Assembly: GCA_023429545.1 (NCBI GenBank)
Contig: JAEYUU010000261.1
Span: forward strand, 1-5,345
From: Verrucomicrobiota bacterium
GTDB taxonomy: Bacteria > Verrucomicrobiota > Verrucomicrobiia > Verrucomicrobiales > Verrucomicrobiaceae
Direction of reading: 5' to 3'
DNA length: 5,345 nucleotides
Shown: positions 1 through 5,345 of the stretch, piece after piece
Layout: the number at the start of each line of letters is the position of its first letter
Position numbering within the stretch: the stretch's first letter is position 1
Position numbers and translations under genes: made by a program
The notes under the pieces: model-generated
The model's input: the letters and a program-made list of their open reading frames with translations, nothing else
Told to the model about the DNA's origin: nothing
Database searches by the model: none

Positions 1-1058
1 ACACCTCCGGAGTCTGGCTCGAGAGCAGTGAATCCTTTGCGGCCGCTCATGTGGGTGACTTGAACAAGTCCAACCTCGTCGACTTCGAGCCGGGGTTCCG
101 CCTCTGGGAGGCCTACATCCAGCAGGATCTCTTTGACGACACCCTCATTCTCAAGGCGGGGATCATGGCCGTGGACAGGGATTTCATCCTCCCGGATCTG
201 TACAACTCCCTCTCGTCCATCACCCTGGTGAACCAGACGTTCTTCTATCCGACGCTGGCATTCAACTTATACGACATTCCCGGTCTCCCTGCTGGCGACC
301 ACGCGCTGCCCTCCTCCCCCTACAGTTCGCTTGGCGCTTTGGTGAAATGGCAGCCTGATCCGCGCTTTTACATCCAGGCGGCCATCTATGACGGCAATCC
401 CGATCTGGGGAATTCGGGCACTGACATCGACCTGGGTGACGAGCAGGGCGCCCTGTTTTACTTTGAGTCCGGCATCCGTCGCAACCAGCAGAAGGGCGAC
501 ACTGGCCTTCCTGGCAGCCTGAAAGTCGGGGGCTACTACCACACGGACGAGTTTGTGGACGTGCAGGACGCCATCAAGGGTCTCTTCGGTCTATCTGCCG
601 GGGACGAGGTGCACGACGGCAACTACGGCTTCTACATCTTGGGCGAGCAGATGCTCTGCCGTGAGACGGACCATGAGGATCCTGCGCAGCAGGGGCTGGT
701 GGGCTTCCTGCGCGCGGCGGCAGCGCCTTCGGATCGTAATCTTACCGAGTGGGGCGTGGATGGCGGCCTCGTGTGGAAGGGGCTCATTCCCACGCGCGAC
801 TATGACACCCTCGCCATTGCCGGCTCCTACCTGCGCATCAGTGATGACATCCGGGATGGTCAGAAGGCCGCGAACAGCGTGCTGCCCGGTGCCTTCGTCG
901 TGGGCGACTATGAGGCGGTGATCGAGCTGAACTACAAGGCGCAAATCGCCGCCTGGTGGACCCTGCAGCCCAGCCTCCAGTATGCCATGCATCCCGGCGG
1001 CTCCGGGGAGATCCCCAACGCCTGGGTTGTCGTCCTGCAGACCACCCTGCGCTTCTAA
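1..1058 (+). CDS. OprB-family carbohydrate-selective porin, C-terminal part (5' truncated)
   Basis: This is an outer-membrane beta-barrel porin of the OprB family, which lets sugars diffuse into the periplasm. The frame is open from base 3 (bases 1-2 belong to a split codon) to TAA at 1056-1058, giving about 351 residues. The GTG at 51 is internal and not the start, because family-like sequence continues upstream of it. Family hallmarks seen: LWEAYIQQ near the start, KAGIMAVDRDF, the amphipathic strand FYIQAAIYDGNP, then GGYYHTDEF, GFYILGEQML, AAAPSDRN, the strand GLIPTRDYDTLAIAGSYLRIS, and the closing HPGGSGEIPNAWVVVLQTTLRF. The C-terminal Phe is the usual signal for outer-membrane barrel assembly. 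Full-length members are usually about 420-480 residues, so the signal peptide and first strands lie outside the window. Substrate specificity cannot be read from the sequence. The family call is confident; the sugar-transport role comes from the family. Confidence 0.9.
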   Translation, partial: TSGVWLESSESFAAAHVGDLNKSNLVDFEPGFRLWEAYIQQDLFDDTLILKAGIMAVDRDFILPDLYNSLSSITLVNQTFFYPTLAFNLYDIPGLPAGDHALPSSPYSSLGALVKWQPDPRFYIQAAIYDGNPDLGNSGTDIDLGDEQGALFYFESGIRRNQQKGDTGLPGSLKVGGYYHTDEFVDVQDAIKGLFGLSAGDEVHDGNYGFYILGEQMLCRETDHEDPAQQGLVGFLRAAAAPSDRNLTEWGVDGGLVWKGLIPTRDYDTLAIAGSYLRISDDIRDGQKAANSVLPGAFVVGDYEAVIELNYKAQIAAWWTLQPSLQYAMHPGGSGEIPNAWVVVLQTTLRF

Positions 1059-1087
1059 GTACCGCCGACTGGCGTCCGTCGTTTCCG

Positions 1088-1120
1088 AAAAGCAGCCAGC
1101 ACCGCGCTGGCTGCTTTTTT
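1088..1120 (+). terminator. Rho-independent terminator after the porin gene
   Basis: A perfect 10-bp GC-rich stem is formed by AGCAGCCAGC (1091-1100) and GCTGGCTGCT (1106-1115), with a 5-base loop ACCGC. Three A-T pairs (1088-1090 with 1116-1118) extend it to 13 bp, and the T-run covers 1115-1120. It starts 30 bases after the porin stop codon, so it should end porin transcription and separate it from asnB. Confidence 0.93.
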
Positions 1121-1207
1121 CATTTCCAGGCCCGCCATCGCTGGCGTAAGCACATCTCGTGCTTGCTTTTCGGCGCGTGGGTTGCTCATGTGCCCGCTCT
1201 ATTTCTT

Positions 1208-3139
1208 ATGTGTGGCATTTACGGCTTTGCCGGGTTCAAAGAAGAAGGTCTGCTCGACCGCATGGGGCGGGTCATCCGCCATCGTGGTCCGGATGGTCAG
1301 GGTCGCTATGAGGCGCCTGAGGGCGCGCCCTTCAGCATGGGCATGCAGCGCCTGAGCATCATCGACCTGGAGGGGGGCTGGCAGCCTGTCTACAACGAGG
1401 ACAAGTCCGTTGCCATCTGCTACAACGGCGAGACCTACAACTACGTCGAGCTTCGCGAGGAACTGGAGGCCAGGGGACACCAGTTCCGGACGCACAGTGA
1501 CACCGAGTGCATTGTGCACGGGTATGAGGAGTGGGGCATCGAGGGCGTTCTGAAGCGCATGAACGGCATGTTCGCCTTCTGCATCTATGATGCGAGGAAG
1601 CGGGAGTTCCTCATCGCGCGCGACCGCTGCGGGCAGAAACCGATGTACTACCACCATGCGAATGGGAGGTTCCTTTTTGGCAGCGAGGCGAAAAGCATCC
1701 TGCAGAGCCAGCACTACACTGCGGAGCCAAACATCGAGGCCATCGATCCGTACCTCACGCTACGGAACGTCCCGGAGCCGCAGACCATGTTCAAGGGCAT
1801 CTACAAGCTGCCCACGAGCCACTACCTGCACTACAGGCTGGCGGACAACTCGCTGAAGATTGCCCGCTACTGGGAGGTGCCGCTGCTGGATGCCCGCACT
1901 GCGAAATACAAGAGCGATGGCGAGTACTTCGAGGCGCTGGAGCACCTGTTTTACGACTCTGTAAGGCTCTGCATGCGCAGCGATGTGCCCGTCGGTGCGT
2001 ACCTCAGCGCGGGGGTGGACTCCTCCCTCACCGTGGCGGCCATGACCCGCTACAGCAGCAACATCAACACCTACAGTGTCGGCTTCGACTCGCCGGTGGA
2101 TGAGACGCCAGCCGCACGCGCGCCGGCGGCTTTCCTCGGCACGAAGCACCACGAAATCATCTGCCAGCCGGAGGACTTCGATCTGCTGCCGCGCATTGTG
2201 TGGCACATGGATCGGCCTGTGGGAGATGCGCTTCTGATTGCCTTTTACAAGCTGGCCGAGGGCGCGAGCAAGGATCTCAAGGTGGTGCTTGGCGGGGAAG
2301 GCGCGGATGAGGCCTTTGCGGGCTATTCCTTCCAGGGCGTCATCACCAAGGTGGAAAAAATGCGCCGCATGATTCCTGGCGTCACCTCCCTGGCGGCGCC
2401 GATCTTCGCCGCCACGCCCGCGGGTATCTTGAACAAGTTCTTCACCTTTCCGGCAGACCTTGGCAGCCAGGGAAAGAAGCGGGTGGTGGAGTTCCTCGCG
2501 AAGTACAGCAGCCGTGACCTCAACCATAACTTCAACGCCCTGCGCACTCTCTGGAGTCAGGACGAGCGTCGGGATGCCTACTCGGAGCGCTTCAAGAATC
2601 TGGCCACCGATGCGTGGATGGCGAAGGAGAAAGAGAAGGACAAGAACGGCCCCTTCCTGGATCGCCTCCTGAAGCTGCAGTACGACGAATGGCTGCAGGA
2701 CTGGGCGCTGATCCGGCAGGACAAGAACACGATGGCGCACTCGCTGGAGTACCGCCTGCCGTTCTTGGATCACCGGCTCATTGAGCTGGCCTTCACCATG
2801 CCGGCGCATCTGAAGATCAACGGCAAGACGGACAAGTACATCGAACGCCAGCTCGCGGACAAGGTGTTCCCCAAGCACATTGCGCGCCGGCAGAAGATCC
2901 CCTTCTATCTGCCAGTGGAATACTTCCTGGATCAGCCGCAGTTCAAGGCATTGGTCGCCGACACGCTCAATCCGGATGCCGTGAAGAAGCGTGGCTACTT
3001 CGACCCCGCGAAGGTGACCCGCCTGCTGGAGAACATGCGCAGCACGCGTGAGTTCGTGTACTGCAAGCAGGTCATGTCGCTCGTGGTGCTGGAGCTGTGG
3101 CACCGGGTGTTTGTGGACAAGAGCATCCGCTTTGATTGA
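1208..3139 (+). CDS. asnB: Asparagine synthetase B, glutamine-hydrolysing
   Basis: This cytoplasmic enzyme makes asparagine from aspartate, ATP and glutamine. The 643-aa protein has an N-terminal class II glutaminase domain (about 1-210) and a C-terminal ATP-dependent synthetase domain (about 240-600). Glutaminase motifs: catalytic Cys2 in MCGIYGFAG, RHRGPDG (24-30), QRLSIIDL (47-54), YNGETYNY (72-79), SDTE (97-100) and RDRCGQKP (138-145). Synthetase motifs: the PPi loop SAGVDSS (267-273), GGEGADE (362-368) and MAHSLEYRLPFLDH (509-522). The frame is open upstream to 956, inside the porin gene, but ATG 1208 is chosen because class II amidotransferases need Cys directly after the initiator Met. 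No Shine-Dalgarno precedes it; the 20 bases upstream are mostly pyrimidine. The length matches Bacillus-type AsnB/AsnO (about 610-635 aa). Related enzymes amidate cell-wall or polysaccharide substrates, so a role beyond free asparagine is possible. No partner genes are visible. Confidence 0.93.
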   Translation: MCGIYGFAGFKEEGLLDRMGRVIRHRGPDGQGRYEAPEGAPFSMGMQRLSIIDLEGGWQPVYNEDKSVAICYNGETYNYVELREELEARGHQFRTHSDTECIVHGYEEWGIEGVLKRMNGMFAFCIYDARKREFLIARDRCGQKPMYYHHANGRFLFGSEAKSILQSQHYTAEPNIEAIDPYLTLRNVPEPQTMFKGIYKLPTSHYLHYRLADNSLKIARYWEVPLLDARTAKYKSDGEYFEALEHLFYDSVRLCMRSDVPVGAYLSAGVDSSLTVAAMTRYSSNINTYSVGFDSPVDETPAARAPAAFLGTKHHEIICQPEDFDLLPRIVWHMDRPVGDALLIAFYKLAEGASKDLKVVLGGEGADEAFAGYSFQGVITKVEKMRRMIPGVTSLAAPIFAATPAGILNKFFTFPADLGSQGKKRVVEFLAKYSSRDLNHNFNALRTLWSQDERRDAYSERFKNLATDAWMAKEKEKDKNGPFLDRLLKLQYDEWLQDWALIRQDKNTMAHSLEYRLPFLDHRLIELAFTMPAHLKINGKTDKYIERQLADKVFPKHIARRQKIPFYLPVEYFLDQPQFKALVADTLNPDAVKKRGYFDPAKVTRLLENMRSTREFVYCKQVMSLVVLELWHRVFVDKSIRFD

Positions 3140-3182
3140 ACCGCACCGGGCCTCTGTTCCCGTAAATCTGGCAAGCACCCAC

Positions 3183-3219
3183 GCGGAGCGGCAGGCAGGC
3201 GGTCGTTTTTGCCGCTCGC
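3183..3219 (+). terminator. Inverted repeat after asnB, possible weak terminator
   Basis: GAGCGGCA (3186-3193) pairs perfectly with TGCCGCTC (3210-3217) across a 16-base loop. Two further pairs (3183-3184 with 3218-3219) are possible if G3185 bulges out. It lies 43 bases after the asnB stop codon. A T-run follows only at 3223-3226 and is not adjacent to the stem, so this is not a canonical rho-independent terminator. It may be a weak terminator or an mRNA 3' end structure. Confidence 0.35.
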
Positions 3220-3270
3220 AAATTTTCCTGCAACTCTTTGCTTGGAATTGCGTTCTGCCCTCAAGACCAT

Positions 3271-3756
3271 ATGAAACTGAACCTACGGATACTCCTTGTT
3301 GCCGGGTTCACGGCCCTCGCCCCGCTCGGTGCTGCGGAAAAGCAGAAAAGCCCTGACGTGAATGGCTACCCCTTCTGGAAGGGAAAGAAGAGCGGGACTG
3401 TGACCCAGCATGTGCCGGGATTGAATGCCGTGCTTCAACTCAGTGAACCGCAGAAGCAGCAGATCGCAGCGGCGCGGGATGAGATGGCGAACGACGAGGG
3501 AGTGAAGGCCGCCAGGGCCATCTCCAAGTCGGATCCGACCGTCACTGCCGAACAGCGCGAAAAGGCGCGCGCGATCGTGGAAGCAGCCTCAGCACGCCTG
3601 CGAGAGCGCGTCGCCTCGATTCTCACACCGGAACAAAACGCCCTGATCGAGAAGATCAACGCCGCATACATGGCAGCGGTAGAGGAGACCGGGATCGTCT
3701 ATGCGGACAAGTTCGCCTCCCCATCCGTGAAGCTCGATGGAGCCGCGCGACAGTGA
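3271..3756 (+). CDS. Exported helical LTxxQ-like (CpxP/Spy-like) small protein, possibly truncated
   Basis: This 161-aa protein is predicted to be exported. The signal peptide has a Lys/Arg n-region (MKLNLR), a hydrophobic core (ILLVAGFTALAPL) and a likely cleavage after GAA at residue 22. The mature part has a short NGYPFWKGKKSG segment, then mostly charged alpha helix. Two L-[ST]-x-x-Q motifs are visible, LSEPQ (57-61) and LTPEQ (118-122), as in periplasmic CpxP/Spy-type and metal-response proteins. That similarity is by motif only, so chaperone or metal-binding function is not established. ATG 3271 is preferred to the in-frame start at 3238 because it gives a clean signal peptide. No Shine-Dalgarno or convincing promoter is seen. 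The TGA at 3754-3756 is followed in the same frame by 52 sense codons, so the ancestral product was probably about 214 residues. The gene precedes the DUF1549 gene and may be co-transcribed with it. Confidence 0.75.
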   Translation: MKLNLRILLVAGFTALAPLGAAEKQKSPDVNGYPFWKGKKSGTVTQHVPGLNAVLQLSEPQKQQIAAARDEMANDEGVKAARAISKSDPTVTAEQREKARAIVEAASARLRERVASILTPEQNALIEKINAAYMAAVEETGIVYADKFASPSVKLDGAARQ

Positions 3757-3915
3757 CTCCAGGAGGAGAAGAATCAGGACACCGAGGACCAGTTTCTCAG
3801 CAAGCTTGATCGCATCCTGAGCTCCGCCCAATTGGAAGTGATGACCCGCGCCGCGGAGGAAGAAGAGCAGCGGAGCGCGAAGGCTGCTGACACAAAGAAG
3901 CCGGTGAAGCCATAG
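3757..3915 (+). pseudogene. In-frame continuation of the LTxxQ-like gene beyond its UGA stop
   Basis: Directly after TGA 3754-3756, in the same frame, 52 sense codons run to TAG 3913-3915. The translation reads as protein. A helical segment DQFLSKLDRILSSAQLEVM contains a third LTxxQ-like motif (LSSAQ), and an acidic then Lys-rich tail follows (EEEEQ to KKPVKP). Forty of the 52 codons end in G or C, in line with the genes around it. No ATG, GTG or TTG lies at a usable distance after the UGA, so independent translation is unlikely; the first in-frame candidates are GTG 3838 and ATG 3841, which would give only about 25 residues. The likeliest explanation is a recent nonsense change (for example CGA to TGA) or a sequencing error. 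Programmed readthrough is less likely but not excluded. Confidence 0.6.
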
Positions 3916-3956
3916 GCGGCAAAGCAAAGCACCTCTTCCCCCACTGAAGATTGCGA

Positions 3957-3997
3957 ATCATGAAACCAAGGCACATCGCTCGAGTTGGTTTCATGAT
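3957..3997 (+). promoter_or_regulatory. 13-bp perfect inverted repeat containing the start codon of the DUF1549 gene
   Basis: ATCATGAAACCAA (3957-3969) is the exact reverse complement of TTGGTTTCATGAT (3985-3997), with a 15-base loop. The start codon ATG (3960-3962) lies in the 5' arm, so an mRNA hairpin would bury it. There is no T-run after the 3' arm, so it is not a terminator. It could be a translation-control hairpin or a dimeric regulator's DNA site. The structure is seen directly; any function is inferred. Confidence 0.55.
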
Positions 3998-5345
3998 CGT
4001 GGGGATGGTGCTCGGGACGCCTGCAGGCGTGCAGGCGGCGGAGCCGGGGAATCCCACCTTGGAGCCAAGCTTCCGACGGCACATCATCCCCCTGATGAGC
4101 CGCGCCGGGTGCAGCACCCGCGAGTGTCATGGCTCTTTTGCGGGACAGGGAGGCTTCCAGCTTTCGCTCTTCGGGTACGATTTCGAGGCCGATCACAAGG
4201 AACTCACCCAGGACTCAGACGGTAATGAAGGGGACGCGCGGGTGAATCTGACCGAGCCGGCCCAAAGCCTCCTCGTGATGAAGCCCACCATGCAGATGAA
4301 GCACAAGGGCAAGGAGCGCATCAAGATGGACTCGTGGGAATACCAGCTCCTCATGCGGTGGATTGCCGGCGGCGCGAAAGATGATTCTGCGGAGTCCAGC
4401 GAGTTCGCTCAACTGGAGGTCTTCCCGGGCGAAATCGTTTTCAACAAACCGGGAGAGAAGGCGCAGCTCAAGGTGATGGCGCATTGGAAGGACGGCACGG
4501 TCGAGGATGTGACTCAGCTTACGCGATTCCGGTCGAATGATGATTCCGTTGCAGGCGTCTCGGAGACGGGTCTGATCGAGTGCAAAGCAAAGGGGGACAC
4601 GCACGTCGTCGCGTTCTACGACAATGGCATTACGGCCATTCCGGTGATGCTGCCAATGAGCGAGGTGGCAGCAGCGAACTATCCGAACGTCCGCACGCCG
4701 ACGAAGGTGGACGAACTGATCGTCGCCAAACTACGCAAGCTCGGCGTTGTCCCCTCGGAGGTGTGCAGCGATGCCGAGTTTCTTCGCCGCGCAAGTCTGG
4801 ACGTGGCAGGCACGCTGCCGACACCCGGGGAGGTAACGCGGTTTCTCGCCGACGAAGCTCCGGACAAACGCGCGAAGAAGATAGACGCGCTGCTTGATTC
4901 GCATGGCCATGCCGCATGGTGGGCGACAAAGCTGTGCGACTTCACCGGCAACAGCGCACGACAGATTTATTCCGAGGGTGTGACCGACCTCAACGGCCAG
5001 TTTGCCCGCCAGTGGTGGGACTGGATTTATCGGCGTGTGGAAAGGAACGAGCCCTATGACAGGCTCGTGGCCAACATCGTCCTGGCGACGAGCAGGAGCA
5101 CGGCTGACCAGTCCTACAAGGACTACGCGCTCGAGATGGCCTCGTATCTGCGGAGCAAGGACCCGGCGGACTTCGCGGCGCGCGAGACGATGCCGCACTT
5201 CTGGGCCCGAAAGAATGTGCAGAAACCTGAGGACCGTGCGCTTTCGTTTGCCCATGCCTTCCTCGGCGTGCGCATTGAGTGCGCGCAGTGCCACAAGCAT
5301 CCCTTTGACCAGTGGACAAAGAGCGACTATGTGCAGTTCCAGCAT
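3960..5345 (+). CDS. DUF1549 (PSCyt2) secreted cytochrome-like protein with Ig-like domain, N-terminal part (3' truncated)
   Basis: The frame is open from ATG 3960 to the last base (462 codons, no stop). Residues 1-27 look like a signal peptide: basic MKPRHIAR, a hydrophobic core, cleavage near QAA. Next comes a heme-type motif CSTRECH (C51-x4-C56-H57), followed by GGFQLSLFGYD, as in planctomycete/verrucomicrobial cytochrome-like proteins that usually read CNSGACHG. Residues 152-232 resemble a bacterial Ig-like (Big_2) domain. DUF1549 begins near VDELIVAKL (250) and includes FLRRASLDVAGTLPTPGEV. A second motif, CAQCH (441-445) in ECAQCHKHPFDQW, is typical of the family. Family members are usually 800-1000 residues with a C-terminal DUF1553, which would lie beyond the window. 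The role is probably periplasmic or surface redox/c-type heme binding; the substrate is unknown. ATG at 3993 (M12) is a poorer start because it loses the basic n-region. Only a weak GAAG at 3946 precedes 3960. Confidence 0.88.
   Translation, partial: MKPRHIARVGFMIVGMVLGTPAGVQAAEPGNPTLEPSFRRHIIPLMSRAGCSTRECHGSFAGQGGFQLSLFGYDFEADHKELTQDSDGNEGDARVNLTEPAQSLLVMKPTMQMKHKGKERIKMDSWEYQLLMRWIAGGAKDDSAESSEFAQLEVFPGEIVFNKPGEKAQLKVMAHWKDGTVEDVTQLTRFRSNDDSVAGVSETGLIECKAKGDTHVVAFYDNGITAIPVMLPMSEVAAANYPNVRTPTKVDELIVAKLRKLGVVPSEVCSDAEFLRRASLDVAGTLPTPGEVTRFLADEAPDKRAKKIDALLDSHGHAAWWATKLCDFTGNSARQIYSEGVTDLNGQFARQWWDWIYRRVERNEPYDRLVANIVLATSRSTADQSYKDYALEMASYLRSKDPADFAARETMPHFWARKNVQKPEDRALSFAHAFLGVRIECAQCHKHPFDQWTKSDYVQFQH

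Noticed and set aside
1133..1146. Small hairpin CGCCA-TCGC-TGGCG in the asnB leader
   Set aside because: A 5-bp stem is common by chance in GC-rich DNA and nothing nearby suggests an attenuator or riboswitch.
1163..1191. Possible promoter (TTGCTT and TCATGT at 17-base spacing) before asnB
   Set aside because: The -10 match is poor (two of six bases), so it is indistinguishable from chance. asnB probably has its own promoter in 1121-1207, but I cannot place it.
956..1207. An N-terminal extension of asnB by 84 codons
   Set aside because: It overlaps the end of the porin gene in another frame and spans the terminator. The catalytic Cys must follow the initiator Met, which only ATG 1208 provides.
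1760..3178. A 472-codon open frame on the minus strand across asnB
   Set aside because: It lies antisense to a gene with unmistakable motifs. Its sequence is rich in Arg, His, Val and Leu with no recognisable domain, as expected of an antisense shadow in GC-rich DNA.
3754..3756. UGA as selenocysteine or as a reassigned sense codon
   Set aside because: Only a 4-bp CTCC/GGAG pairing follows the UGA, unlike a bacterial SECIS hairpin, and no Sec-protein context is seen. asnB ends in TGA with non-coding DNA after it, so UGA is a normal stop here.
3761..3766. AGGAGG as a ribosome binding site for a restart after the UGA
   Set aside because: No ATG, GTG or TTG start lies within usable distance. 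The bases are explained by the codons CAG GAG GAG in the continuing frame.
4017..4030. Perfect 14-base palindrome ACGCCTGCAGGCGT
   Set aside because: It lies within the signal peptide codons (T-P-A-G-V), and a palindrome of this length is plausible by chance in a GC-rich window of this size.
4731..5345. A 204-codon minus-strand open frame at the right edge
   Set aside because: It is antisense to the DUF1549 gene, whose family motifs (FLRRASLDVAGTLPTPGEV, CAQCHKHPFDQW) are clear, and it shows no recognisable domain itself.

Overview
The window is GC-rich bacterial chromosomal DNA with every gene on the plus strand. The best phylum guess is Verrucomicrobiota or a close relative such as Planctomycetota. 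The main pointer is the last gene, a secreted cytochrome-like protein that combines an N-terminal CX4CH motif, an Ig-like domain and a DUF1549 (PSCyt2) domain, a type largely found in that superphylum. I do not recognise the strain.

Layout: (1) bases 1-1058 hold the C-terminal ~351 residues of an OprB-family carbohydrate-selective outer-membrane porin, cut off at its 5' end. It is followed by a clear rho-independent terminator (1088-1120). (2) 1208-3139 is a complete glutamine-hydrolysing asparagine synthetase (asnB type, 643 aa). Its start is fixed by the obligatory N-terminal Met-Cys. (3) 3271-3756 encodes a small exported helical protein with LTxxQ-like repeats (CpxP/Spy-like). Its reading frame continues in phase past a UGA stop to a TAG at 3913-3915, and that extension carries a third LTxxQ-like motif. 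The gene therefore looks recently truncated, read through, or affected by a base error. (4) 3960 to the window end is the first 462 codons of the DUF1549 protein. It is open to the last base and so has no stop here. Its ATG lies inside a perfect 13-bp inverted repeat.

How the parts relate: the porin and asnB are separated by a terminator and look functionally unrelated. The small LTxxQ-like protein and the DUF1549 protein are both exported. They lie only 44 bases apart if the longer frame is used, so they probably form one envelope-directed unit. None of the three visible start codons has a convincing Shine-Dalgarno sequence. There is no tRNA, rRNA, CRISPR array, insertion sequence or recognisable mobile element. 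The two items most worth a second look are the in-frame UGA and the start-codon hairpin; nothing here amounts to a clearly new system.
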